Shown: positions 13,407 through 21,137 of the stretch, in pieces
Layout: every line of letters begins with the position of its first letter
How positions within the stretch are numbered: position 1 is the stretch's first letter
Source: an uncultured Lachnospiraceae bacterium
GTDB lineage: Bacteria; Bacillota; Clostridia; Lachnospirales; Lachnospiraceae
NCBI GenBank assembly: GCA_900546495.1
Contig: URDN01000037.1
Location: 1-25,428 of the forward strand
Length of the DNA stretch: 25,428 nucleotides
Direction of reading: 5' to 3'
Notes under the pieces: model-generated
The model's input: the letters and a program-made list of their open reading frames with translations, nothing else
What the model was told of the DNA's origin: nothing
Databases searched by the model: none
Translations under genes and position numbers: made by a program

Positions 13407-14843
13407 CTACAGATCCTCCTTATCAAATCCGGTCAGGAATCCTGAATTTCTGCCCTTTTTCGTAATCTCACTGATGTCGCAGCCAAGTTCCCTTGCAAGG
13501 ATTTCCACGGTTTTCGGGGAACAAAATCCCGCCTGGCATCTGCCCATTCCGGCACGGGTTCTACGTTTTACACCATCTAACGTTGTCGCTCCCAGCGGAC
13601 GGTGAATGGCATCCAAAATTTCACCTTCCGTTACCATTTCACATCGGCAGATCACATTCGCGTATGCCGGATTTTTCCGGATCATTTCATGGCGTTCTTC
13701 CATGCTCAGTTCTTCCATGCAGATCACACCTTTTCTGGTGGATACAAACTCCCGATTATCCTCTGCCGGAAGCAGTTTTTCTACCAGTTTCCCCACATAT
13801 ACACCAATGGCCGGCGCACTGGAGAGTCCCGGAGATTCAATGCCTGCCACATCGATAAAGCCCGGTGCATCCGCCACTTCCTCAATGATAAAATCATTTT
13901 TCTCTGTGTGAGCCCGCAAACCGGCAAAGGATGTGATTGTCTGGCGTTTTGGCAGCTTCGGTGTGCTTAAGGCCGCGCGCTGCTGCAGGTCTTCCAGCCC
14001 TTCTGCTGTGGTTGCAATATTTTCCTTATCTGATCCGTCTACTGCAGTTGGCCCAAGCATCAGATTGCCATGAACGGTCGGAGTTACCAGCACACCTTTC
14101 CCATACTTTGTCGGAAGCTGAAAAATTGTATGTGTGACAAAACCTCCCACTTTTTTATCTAACAGGCAGTATTCGCCTTTTCGCGGAATGATATGAATTT
14201 TATCTGCACTGACCATATTGTGAAAAACATCCGCGTACACACCTGCTGCATTTACCACCAGTTTTGTCTCATATACATGATCCTGCGTGTGAATCTCATA
14301 ATATCCATCCTTTTTTACAATATTCTGAACTTCCTGATTTAACAGAAACTCTGCACCGTTGGTACATGCATTTTCTGCCAGTGCGATAGTCAATCCAAAA
14401 GGACATACAATGCCCCCAGCCGGTGCATACAGTGCAGCCACAACCTGATCAGAAACCTGCGGTTCCATCTCCCGTACTTCGTCACCAGGAATAATCCGGC
14501 ATCCTTCCACTCCGTTTTTTTCTGCTTTTTCCAGTAATTCTTCTAATTTTGGTCTGTCTGCCTCATCAAAGCAAAGTACCAGAGAACCATTTCGTTTGTA
14601 AGAAAAATCCAGTTTCTTCGAAAGTGCTTCCATCATCTGGCTTCCCTGCACGTTCATCTTCGCTTTTAAAGATCCCGGTGTTGCGTCAAATCCCGCATGC
14701 ACGATACCACTGTTTGCCTTGCTGGTGCCTTCGCAGATATCACTACAGCGCTCCAGTACCGCAACATTTCGTTTCTTTCGCATCAGTTCCCGGGCAATGG
14801 CGCTGCCGGTCACACCTGCCCCAATGATCATTACATCATACAT
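13407..14843 (-). CDS. GlpA-like glycerol-3-phosphate dehydrogenase with [2Fe-2S] BFD-type domain
   Basis: A 478-residue FAD enzyme of the DAO/GlpA-GlpD family that should oxidise glycerol-3-phosphate to dihydroxyacetone phosphate. The N-terminus carries the FAD motif YDVMIIGAGVTGSAIAREL, followed by KANSGIVHAGFD. The substrate domain ends with FAGLRAHTEKNDFII and IESPGLSSAPAIGVYV. A C-terminal BFD-like [2Fe-2S] domain has four Cys in order: C399 and C401 (CRC), C436 and C441 (CQAGFC). The start is the ATG at 14843-14841, with GAAGGAG 9 nt upstream; an earlier in-frame TTG would lie on the ribosome site. It is the first gene of the operon, behind a predicted leader terminator and promoter, and is divergent from the pxp operon. 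Confidence 0.9.
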   Translation of the reverse strand: MYDVMIIGAGVTGSAIARELMRKKRNVAVLERCSDICEGTSKANSGIVHAGFDATPGSLKAKMNVQGSQMMEALSKKLDFSYKRNGSLVLCFDEADRPKLEELLEKAEKNGVEGCRIIPGDEVREMEPQVSDQVVAALYAPAGGIVCPFGLTIALAENACTNGAEFLLNQEVQNIVKKDGYYEIHTQDHVYETKLVVNAAGVYADVFHNMVSADKIHIIPRKGEYCLLDKKVGGFVTHTIFQLPTKYGKGVLVTPTVHGNLMLGPTAVDGSDKENIATTAEGLEDLQQRAALSTPKLPKRQTITSFAGLRAHTEKNDFIIEEVADAPGFIDVAGIESPGLSSAPAIGVYVGKLVEKLLPAEDNREFVSTRKGVICMEELSMEERHEMIRKNPAYANVICRCEMVTEGEILDAIHRPLGATTLDGVKRRTRAGMGRCQAGFCSPKTVEILARELGCDISEITKKGRNSGFLTGFDKEDL

Positions 14844-14863
14844 AAAATCGCTCTCCTTCAACT

Positions 14864-14917
14864 AAAAAGAGCCGAACAAAAACAAACCATTTTCATGGTT
14901 TCCTTTTTGCTCAGCTC
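14864..14917 (-). promoter_or_regulatory. Leader terminator (predicted attenuator) of the glp operon
   Basis: Between promoter and first gene the minus strand forms a long hairpin (14917 to 14869): GAGC pairs with GCTC at the base, CAAAAA with TTTTTG in the middle, and AAACCAT with ATGGTTT at the top around a 4-nt loop. It is followed at once by TTTTT (complement of 14868-14864) and ends about 20 nt before the start codon. This is the layout of a factor-independent terminator in a 5' leader. In Bacillus subtilis a similar leader terminator before glpD is overcome by the antiterminator GlpP with glycerol-3-phosphate. Whether a GlpP homologue acts here cannot be seen. Confidence 0.65.
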
Positions 14918-14955
14918 ATAATCTCATGCAAATCAATATGTTATTTTCTGAATTT

Positions 14956-14984
14956 ATTGTAACACTTATTGCGGTCAGACTCAA
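14956..14984 (-). promoter_or_regulatory. Promoter of the glp operon
   Basis: On the minus strand the -35 is TTGAGT (14984-14979) and the -10 is TACAAT (14961-14956) with a 17-bp spacer. The predicted transcript starts near 14949, giving a leader of about 105 nt that includes the terminator hairpin. Confidence 0.7.
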
Positions 14985-15067
14985 GTTATTACTGCAAATT
15001 TTGCAAACTCCAGGACTGGACGCCCCCAAGGAGTCTAAAACTTACGTACAAAAAAGGACAAAAAAAT

Positions 15068-15096
15068 TTGTACTTCTTCTTATAATTATGTATAAT
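15068..15096 (+). promoter_or_regulatory. Promoter of the NRAMP-pxp-acc operon
   Basis: -35 TTGTAC (15068-15073), 17-bp spacer, -10 TATAAT (15091-15096), about 34 bp before the first start codon. The segment between this and the divergent glp promoter (14985-15067) has small inverted repeats, for instance TGCAAA/TTTTGCA near 14993-15006 and ACTCC/GGAGT near 15008-15035, which could be regulator sites. Confidence 0.7.
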
Positions 15097-15129
15097 GATA
15101 CAGATATTAATTTTATGAAGGAGAGTTCT

Positions 15130-16353
15130 ATGAACAAAAACAATCAGAAAAAAAACGCAGGTGCCTTAATCGGTGCCGCATTCCTCATGGCAACTTCTGC
15201 CATTGGTCCGGGATTTTTAACCCAGACCGGAAAATTCACGGACAGCCTGCATGGAAGTTTCGGCTTTGTTATTTTAATTTCCATCGTTCTGGCTGCCATC
15301 GTACAATTAAACGTATGGCGTGTACTCTGCGTATCCGGCATGCGTGGACAGGACGTCGCAAACAAAGTGCTTCCGGGACTTGGCTATGTGGTAGCCTTCC
15401 TGGTCGTAGCTGGTGGACTTGTATTTAACATCGGTAACGTCGGCGGCGGAGCCCTTGGTTTTAACGCCTTACTTGGTATTCCGACAACAGTTGGATATTT
15501 CCTTGCAGGTGCCATCGCGGTCGTTGTTTTCTTATCTAAGAATGCACTGAAAGCCATGGATACCCTGACAAAAGTACTTGGTGGACTTATGATTGCCGTT
15601 ATTTTTGTTGTGATCCTCATTGTTCGCCCGCCAGTTGGCTATGCTTTAAAAGAAACCGTTGCACCATCCACACCGATGAGCGACATATTCCCGGCCATCC
15701 TGACACTGCTTGGCGGAACCGTCGGCGGATATATCACGTTTGCCGGTGCACATCGTCTGATTGATGCCGGAATCACGAAAAAAGAAAACCTTGGTGAGAT
15801 CAAGAAAAGTTCCGTTATGGGACTTGGTATCGCAACTATCGTTCGTGTACTGTTATTCCTGGCAATCCTTGGCGTTGTTGTTGCTACTGCAACATCCGGT
15901 GCACATACACTGGACCCGTCCAACCCGGCTGCCGATGCATTTAAAATCGGCGCAGGTCAGATTGGATACCGCTTCTTCGGACTGGTACTTCTGTGTGCTG
16001 CCATTACCTCTATTGTAGGCTGCGCATATACTTCCGTATCTTTCCTGAAAACATTCAGTAAATTTATCGAAAAAAATGAAAAATGGTTCATCGTTGGATT
16101 CATCATCCTCAGCACCATCGTCATGGCACTGATCGGTCAGCCGGCTACTCTGCTCGTTCTGGCAGGCGCTCTAAACGGTCTGATCCTTCCGATCACCCTT
16201 GGTGTGTGTCTGATAGCTTCCAAAAAGAAAACTATCATGGGTGAGGATTACCACCATCCGACCTGGCTGCTGATCCTTGGTATCGTTGTTGTTGTCATCT
16301 CCGCATACCTTGGTATCACATCCCTCGGAAACCTTGCAACACTTTTTGCATAA
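15130..16353 (+). CDS. NRAMP-fold transporter lacking metal-binding motifs (YcsG-like)
   Basis: A 407-residue membrane protein with about 11 transmembrane helices in the LeuT-type NRAMP fold. The opening GPGFL (26-30) aligns with the start of NRAMP TM1, but the ion-binding DPGN reads TDSL (37-40). The TM6 motif MPH reads GGY (199-201) within LLGGTVGGYITFAGAH. Both metal-coordinating positions are therefore missing. Bacillus YcsG, also an NRAMP relative, is encoded with the 5-oxoprolinase genes, so this protein more likely imports 5-oxoproline or a related acid than Mn2+ or Fe2+; the substrate is an inference. The start is the ATG at 15130, with GAAGGAG 6 nt upstream; the frame is open further upstream but that would cross the promoter. 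pxpB follows after 16 bp. Confidence 0.85.
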   Translation: MNKNNQKKNAGALIGAAFLMATSAIGPGFLTQTGKFTDSLHGSFGFVILISIVLAAIVQLNVWRVLCVSGMRGQDVANKVLPGLGYVVAFLVVAGGLVFNIGNVGGGALGFNALLGIPTTVGYFLAGAIAVVVFLSKNALKAMDTLTKVLGGLMIAVIFVVILIVRPPVGYALKETVAPSTPMSDIFPAILTLLGGTVGGYITFAGAHRLIDAGITKKENLGEIKKSSVMGLGIATIVRVLLFLAILGVVVATATSGAHTLDPSNPAADAFKIGAGQIGYRFFGLVLLCAAITSIVGCAYTSVSFLKTFSKFIEKNEKWFIVGFIILSTIVMALIGQPATLLVLAGALNGLILPITLGVCLIASKKKTIMGEDYHHPTWLLILGIVVVVISAYLGITSLGNLATLFA

Positions 16354-16369
16354 TGGAGCATAATCAATC

Positions 16370-17098
16370 ATGAAAGACACAAAAATTCTTACCGCCGGAG
16401 ATTCCTCCCTGCTCATCCAGTTTGGGCAGGAGATTTCTCCTGAAATCAATGCACAGATCACCGCATTTGTACATTTGATGAGAGAACAGCATGTGGAAGG
16501 TGTCACAGACGTGATCCCTGCTTTCACAAGCCTTCTCATCAACTATGATCCGCGCGTCATTGACTACCGCAAATTAAAACACCGTCTGGAAAAATTATTA
16601 AAACTGGAAGTCAGCAAAAAATCGTCTTCTTCCCGTATTTTTGAAATTCCGGTGTGCTACGGCGGCAAATACGGCCCGGATCTGGAAAACATCGCAAAAC
16701 ACGCAAACCTTACTCCGCAGGAAGTCATTGATATTCACTCTTCCAGTGACTATCTGATCTATATGCTTGGATTTTTACCGGGATTTTCTTACCTGGGCGG
16801 TCTGGATGAACGCATCCACACTCCGCGTCTGGCAAATCCACGTATTAAAATCCCTGCCGGAAGCGTCGGCATCGGCGGATCCCAGACCGGTATCTATCCG
16901 TTAGATTCCCCGGGAGGCTGGCAGTTACTGGGACTGACTCCGGTAAAGACCTATGATCCGAATCGCGAAGTTCCGATTCTTTTTGAAGCCGGTGACTACA
17001 TCCGTTTTATCCCGGTCAGTGAATCTGATTTTACAACAATCAAAGATGAAGTGGAAAAAGGCACTTATACCTGCACCATTCATCCAAAGGAGGTGTAA
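16370..17098 (+). CDS. pxpB: 5-oxoprolinase subunit B (KipI-like)
   Basis: A 242-residue protein of the KipI/allophanate-hydrolase subunit 1 family. Signature segments are GFLPGFSYLGGLDERIHTPR (134-153), IPAGSVGIGGSQTGIYPLDS (161-180) and SPGGWQLLG (180-188). With PxpC and PxpA it forms the ATP-dependent 5-oxoprolinase that opens 5-oxoproline to glutamate; the related Bacillus KipI also binds the kinase KinA. The KipI and KipA folds also make up the carboxyltransferase part of urea carboxylase, which matters here because accB and accC lie in the same operon. Length matches the family. A GGAG lies about 11 nt before the ATG. The last codons overlap the ribosome site of pxpC (AAGGAGGTGTAA). Confidence 0.95.
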   Translation: MKDTKILTAGDSSLLIQFGQEISPEINAQITAFVHLMREQHVEGVTDVIPAFTSLLINYDPRVIDYRKLKHRLEKLLKLEVSKKSSSSRIFEIPVCYGGKYGPDLENIAKHANLTPQEVIDIHSSSDYLIYMLGFLPGFSYLGGLDERIHTPRLANPRIKIPAGSVGIGGSQTGIYPLDSPGGWQLLGLTPVKTYDPNREVPILFEAGDYIRFIPVSESDFTTIKDEVEKGTYTCTIHPKEV

Positions 17099-17101
17099 CC
17101 C

Positions 17102-18109
17102 ATGGGTGTTCGTGTATTAAAGGGCGGCATGCTCACAACTGTACAGGATCTTGGAAGAACCGGCTATCAGAGTCAGGGCTTCGGTGTGTCCGGTGTCATG
17201 GATGTGCGCTCCTTTAAAATTGCAAACCTGCTGTTAGATAACCCGGAAAATGAAGCGGTTCTGGAATTTACCCTGATGGGTCCGACATTAGAATTTACTT
17301 CCGAAACCATCATTGCCATCACCGGCGGCGATTTCCAGCCACAGGTAAACGGAAAACCGATCAAAAACTATACGGCAGTCTATATGCACCGCGGTGATAT
17401 CTTATCTTTCCGCGGAGCAAGAACCGGAAGCCGCGGCTACATTGCTTTTTCCAGTTATCTTGACATTCCGGTAGTCATGGGAAGCCGTTCCACTAATATC
17501 AAATGCTCCATTGGCGGATACAAAGGACGCCGTCTGATGGATGGCGATTATGTTGGATTCCGCATCAAACGTAGATATTTACCATATTATCTCTCCCGTA
17601 CTCTGGATCTGGATGAATTTGATCAGGACGAAGTGACCTTACGTGTCATCATGGGACCGCAGGACAAAGCCTTCTCTGCCGCAGGCAGAAAAACCTTCCT
17701 GGAATCTGAATATACTGTAACCAGTGAATTCGACCGTATGGGATGCCGTCTGGAAGGACCGTTTATTGCATACAAGACCACTTCGGATATCATTTCCGAC
17801 GGAATTGCCTTTGGATCTGTTCAGGTGCCAAGCCACGGAAAACCGATCATTCTGCTTTCTGACCGTCAGACCACCGGCGGATATGCAAAAATTGCCACGG
17901 TCATTTCCGTAGATATTCCGAAACTGGTTCAGCGAAAAACAGACCACAAGGTACGTTTTCAGGCAGTTACTGTGGAAGAAGCCCAGCAGCTTATGCAGGA
18001 TGAACTTCACGAATTACAGGAATTCCGCAAACAGATCTATCAGCCGTGTAAGGAAGTTCTGGACTGTAGGCTTGTGGCAAAACGTTTATCAAAACTGTTT
18101 CAGGATTAA
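17102..18109 (+). CDS. pxpC: 5-oxoprolinase subunit C (KipA-like)
   Basis: A 335-residue protein of the KipA/allophanate-hydrolase subunit 2 family (biotin-dependent carboxyltransferase-like cyclophilin fold). Signatures: GMLTTVQDLGRTGYQSQGF (9-27), GVMDVRSFKIANLL, AVLEFTLMGPTLEF, ITGGDFQPQVNGKPI, and late in the protein SDGIAFGSVQVPSHGKPI with LLSDRQTTGGYAKIA. It works with PxpB in one complex. Its ATG is only 3 bp past the pxpB stop with AGGAGG inside the end of pxpB, so translation is coupled. 122 bp follow before accB. That gap has A/T-rich stretches but no promoter I could call, and no terminator, so I read the operon as continuous. Confidence 0.95.
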   Translation: MGVRVLKGGMLTTVQDLGRTGYQSQGFGVSGVMDVRSFKIANLLLDNPENEAVLEFTLMGPTLEFTSETIIAITGGDFQPQVNGKPIKNYTAVYMHRGDILSFRGARTGSRGYIAFSSYLDIPVVMGSRSTNIKCSIGGYKGRRLMDGDYVGFRIKRRYLPYYLSRTLDLDEFDQDEVTLRVIMGPQDKAFSAAGRKTFLESEYTVTSEFDRMGCRLEGPFIAYKTTSDIISDGIAFGSVQVPSHGKPIILLSDRQTTGGYAKIATVISVDIPKLVQRKTDHKVRFQAVTVEEAQQLMQDELHELQEFRKQIYQPCKEVLDCRLVAKRLSKLFQD

Positions 18110-18231
18110 CACCAACTACTGAACTATTACAGGATTCTGTACCAACAGATTAGATATATATTTTAGCCATATATTCATACGATTTACCTATAGAATTCTT
18201 TTATTGAACATCAAAGGAGTAACAAATTATC

Positions 18232-18666
18232 ATGGATTTACAACAGATTGAAAAACTTGTACAGATTATCGAAAATTCTTCCATGCTGGAGTTTTCCATT
18301 CAGGAAGGCGATACAAAAATTAAAATGAGTCGCCGCGGAACCATGGGCGTTCCGGGCGAAGCTGCAGTTACCGTCGCTCAGACTGCTCCTGCTGCCCCGC
18401 TGGAAGAAGATGCAGAGGATGAGACTTACATCACCTCTCCAATCGTCGGTACCTTCTATTCTGCTCCGTCTCCGGAAGCAAAAGCTTTCGTAAAAGTCGG
18501 TGACAGAGTCAAAGCCGGACAGACCGTGTGCATTCTGGAAGCAATGAAACTGATGAATGAGATTGAAAGTGATTTTGACTGTGAAATCGAAGCCGTTCTG
18601 GCCAGCAATGAGCAGAAAATCGAATATGGCCAGCCACTGTTTAAGGTAAAAAAACTGGATGACTAA
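18232..18666 (+). CDS. accB: Biotin carboxyl carrier protein
   Basis: A 144-residue AccB-family protein. The N-terminal part (MDLQQIEKLVQIIENSSM) is the conserved AccB helix. A Pro/Ala/Glu linker follows at about 48-63. The biotinyl domain (68-144) has ITSPIVGTFYSAPSPEAKAF, including the AccB-type thumb region, and the biotinylation motif CILEAMKLMNEIE with Lys106. AAAGGAG lies 10-15 nt before the ATG. No acetyl-CoA carboxyltransferase (accA/accD) lies nearby; the neighbours are pxpC, accC and pxpA. It may either serve general acetyl-CoA carboxylase or act with the Pxp proteins. The stop codon overlaps the accC ribosome site (TAAGGAGG). Confidence 0.95.
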   Translation: MDLQQIEKLVQIIENSSMLEFSIQEGDTKIKMSRRGTMGVPGEAAVTVAQTAPAAPLEEDAEDETYITSPIVGTFYSAPSPEAKAFVKVGDRVKAGQTVCILEAMKLMNEIESDFDCEIEAVLASNEQKIEYGQPLFKVKKLDD

Positions 18667-18678
18667 GGAGGCCTGCTG

Positions 18679-20025
18679 ATGTTTCACAAAATATTAATTG
18701 CAAATCGTGGAGAGATCGCGGTCCGTATTATCCGTGCCTGCCGCAATATGGGCATCCGCAGCGTTGCCGTTTACTCCAAAGAAGATAAAAACAGTCTTCA
18801 CGTACAGCTGGCAGACCAGCGTGTCTGCATCGGAGAAGGACCTGCCCGCAACAATTACCTGAACATGGAGCGCATCATCACAGCTGCCCGTAACGTCGGT
18901 GCCGATGCCATCCATCCGGGCTTTGGATTTTTATCCGAGAACGCAGATTTTGTCCGTCTCTGTAACGAATACGGCATCACCTTTATCGGTCCAACCGCTG
19001 ACGTTATCAACAGCATGGGAAATAAATCCCACGCCCGCAAAACAATGATAGATGCCAACGTTCCTGTCGTTCCGGGCACGAAAGAACCTGTCTATGATGC
19101 AGAAACTGGTGAAAAATTTGCCGACGAAATCGGTTACCCGGTTATGATCAAGGCATCCTCCGGCGGCGGTGGAAAAGGTATGCGTGTGGCAAAATCCAAA
19201 GACGAATTTGAATTTAATTTCAATATGGCGCAGCGTGAATCTGCCAATGCCTTTGGCGATGACACTATGTATATTGAAAAATTTATTGAAAATCCACGCC
19301 ATGTAGAGATTCAGATCATGGCAGATAACTTCGGCAACGTAGTTGCCCTTGGAGAGCGTGACTGTTCCGTACAGCGAAATCACCAGAAACTGATTGAGGA
19401 ATCTCCATCTCCTGCTATCACGGAAAAAATGCGTGCTTCCATGAATCACGACGCGATTCTTGCAGCAAAAGCTGTCAATTACACAAATGCCGGAACGGTC
19501 GAGTTTATTGTAGATCCGAAAGGCACTTACTATTTTATGGAAATGAACACCCGTATTCAGGTGGAGCACGGAGTTACAGAAATGGTCACAGGTACAGATC
19601 TCATTATTGAGCAGATCCGCGTGGCCATGGGCGAACCGTTAAGTTTTACCCAGAAAGATGTCACACCAAAAGGACATGCCATTGAATGCCGTATCAATGC
19701 AGAAATTCCGGAAAAAAACTTTATGCCAAGTCCGGGCGTTGTCAAACATCTGCACCTTCCGGCAGGAAACGGTGTCCGCGTAGACACTGCTCTTTACACC
19801 GGCTACCGTATTCCTTCCGAATACGACTCCATGATCGCAAAAGTCATCGTTCATGCGCCAAACCGCGATGCAGCACTGCAGAAAATGCGCTCCGCACTGA
19901 ACGAAATGCTTATTATGGGGGTGGAAACAAACCTTGATTTCCAGTATCGTATTCTGAAAAATCCAGAGTTCTGTGAAGGGAAAGCCGATACCGGCTTTAT
20001 CGAGCGCATTTTACGTCTGGACTAA
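18679..20025 (+). CDS. accC: Biotin carboxylase (ATP-grasp)
   Basis: A 448-residue AccC-type enzyme that carboxylates carrier-bound biotin with ATP and bicarbonate. Seen in order: N-terminal Rossmann-like KILIANRGEIAVRIIRAC, HPGFGFLSENADF, the ATP-grasp glycine loop MIKASSGGGGKGMRVAK, ENPRHVEIQIM, GERDCSVQRNHQKLIEESPS, and the catalytic segment FMEMNTRIQVEHGVTEM, where the Arg and Glu are kept. The usual HP of that segment (QVEHPVTE) is HG here; no loss of function is implied but it is unusual. Length matches the family (about 445-450). AAGGAGG lies 7-8 nt before the ATG. It follows accB by 12 bp; a small hairpin repeat lies between it and pxpA. Confidence 0.96.
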   Translation: MFHKILIANRGEIAVRIIRACRNMGIRSVAVYSKEDKNSLHVQLADQRVCIGEGPARNNYLNMERIITAARNVGADAIHPGFGFLSENADFVRLCNEYGITFIGPTADVINSMGNKSHARKTMIDANVPVVPGTKEPVYDAETGEKFADEIGYPVMIKASSGGGGKGMRVAKSKDEFEFNFNMAQRESANAFGDDTMYIEKFIENPRHVEIQIMADNFGNVVALGERDCSVQRNHQKLIEESPSPAITEKMRASMNHDAILAAKAVNYTNAGTVEFIVDPKGTYYFMEMNTRIQVEHGVTEMVTGTDLIIEQIRVAMGEPLSFTQKDVTPKGHAIECRINAEIPEKNFMPSPGVVKHLHLPAGNGVRVDTALYTGYRIPSEYDSMIAKVIVHAPNRDAALQKMRSALNEMLIMGVETNLDFQYRILKNPEFCEGKADTGFIERILRLD

Positions 20026-20034
20026 TGAATTGGT

Positions 20035-20060
20035 AAAACGGACATTTGCAATCCGCTTTT
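20035..20060. repeat. Short dispersed hairpin repeat, copy 2
   Basis: AAAACGGA and TCCGCTTTT around the loop CATTTGCAA. It matches copy 1 (2100-2124) over GGACATT-GCAATCCGCTTT. The arms differ from copy 1 by one base (A for G at the fourth position), which here leaves a bulge. It is 10 bp past accC and 65 bp before pxpA. It could modulate read-through or mRNA stability inside the operon. Confidence 0.5.
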
Positions 20061-20124
20061 GCCACTTGCTTCAGGAGATCCCTGGCGCAGAAATCATTTT
20101 AAATCAGAAAGAGAGGTCATTACC

Positions 20125-20895
20125 ATGTATCAGGTAGACTTAAACAGTGACCTTGGTGAAAGCTTCGGTCGCTATACCATTGGAATGGATGAAAAAATCA
20201 TTCCTCTTATTTCTTCCGCAAACATTGCCTGCGGATATCACGCATCCGATCCTGTCGTAATGCTGGAATCCATTGCCAAAACCAAAGAGGCAGGCATCAA
20301 AATCGGTGCACATCCGGGGCTTCCGGATCTTATGGGATTTGGCCGTAGAAATATGGCGATTTCCCCGGCAGAGGCAAAAGCCTACACCTTGTATCAGATC
20401 AGTGCTCTGGGCGGCATGTGTCAGGCGAACGGAATGCGCCTGCAGCACGTTAAACCACATGGTGCCTTATACAACATGGCTGCCAAAGATTACGAGCTGT
20501 CTCTGGCTATCTGTGAGGCTATCCGCGACTATGATCCTGAAATTATTGTTATGGGATTATCCGGAAGTGAAATGATCCGTGCGGCCAAAGACTGTGGCTT
20601 AAAAGCAGCCAGTGAAGTATTTGCTGACCGCGGATATGAAGAAGATGGTACACTGGTGAACCGCCGCAAAGAGGGGGCCATGATCACCGATGAGGATGAA
20701 GCCATTGCCCGTGTCATCCGAATGATAAAAGAAGGTATTGTCACGGCTGTGACCGGAAAGGATATTCCGATTCAGGCAGATTCCGTATGTGTACACGGAG
20801 ATGGCGAAAAAGCACTGCTTTTCGTTGAAAAAATCCGTAAGGCATTTACCGAAAATGATATTCAAATCTGTTCGCTTGCCGAAATAATTGGCTAG
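20125..20895 (+). CDS. pxpA: 5-oxoprolinase subunit A (LamB/YcsF family)
   Basis: A 256-residue protein of the LamB/YcsF family, the third part of the ATP-dependent 5-oxoprolinase. Signatures: VDLNSDLGESFGRYTIGMDE (3-22), ISSANIACGYHASDP, GIKIGAHPGLPDLMGFGRR, LQHVKPHGALYNMAAKDYE, and AASEVFADRGYEEDGTLVNR. These hold the conserved His/Asp residues of the family fold. The start is the ATG at 20125, with GAGAGG about 10 nt upstream; the frame is open upstream but those residues are not family-like. It ends the operon; two hairpins follow downstream. With pxpB and pxpC it is enough for 5-oxoproline cleavage in known systems. Confidence 0.95.
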   Translation: MYQVDLNSDLGESFGRYTIGMDEKIIPLISSANIACGYHASDPVVMLESIAKTKEAGIKIGAHPGLPDLMGFGRRNMAISPAEAKAYTLYQISALGGMCQANGMRLQHVKPHGALYNMAAKDYELSLAICEAIRDYDPEIIVMGLSGSEMIRAAKDCGLKAASEVFADRGYEEDGTLVNRRKEGAMITDEDEAIARVIRMIKEGIVTAVTGKDIPIQADSVCVHGDGEKALLFVEKIRKAFTENDIQICSLAEIIG

Positions 20896-20911
20896 TTTTT
20901 CAGGTAATGAA

Positions 20912-20980
20912 AGAGAGAGTCAGAAAAGAATACAAGCTACCTTCTCAGGCTGCGGTATTCTTTTCTGACTCTCTCTCTTT
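20912..20980 (+). terminator. Long hairpin, probable terminator after pxpA
   Basis: A perfect 22-bp stem (20912-20933 with 20955-20976), purine-rich on the left and pyrimidine-rich on the right (CTGACTCTCTCTCTTTT), around a 21-nt loop. It starts 16 bp past the pxpA stop codon. The T-tract is short and mixed with C. The stem is longer than most terminators, so it could also be a remnant of a palindromic repeat. Confidence 0.6.
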
Positions 20981-21072
20981 TACAACAGCTCACACGCACC
21001 ATTCGCAAAAGAGCTCGCTTGCGAGCAATACTTATTTTGCTCATAAGATAGTGCTCCCTCTATATTACTTTC

Positions 21073-21112
21073 AAAAAGCCGTCCCACATGCAAGCATGCG
21101 GACGGCTTTTTT
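21073..21112. terminator. Bidirectional terminator between pxpA and groEL
   Basis: AAAAAGCCGTCC (21073-21084) pairs with GGACGGCTTTTTT (21100-21112); the loop contains CATGC/GCATG. There are T-runs on both strands, so it can end the converging pxp and groESL transcripts. In 20981-21072 I see only a small GCTCGC/GCGAGC hairpin near 21012 and no gene. Confidence 0.85.
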
Positions 21113-21137
21113 GTCAGGGCATATGTGAGTTGTTGAA

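Noticed and set aside
18931..19569. 212-codon antisense frame in accC (and a 149-codon one in accB)
   Set aside because: Both lie fully opposite strongly conserved genes; composition is that of a reverse-frame shadow.
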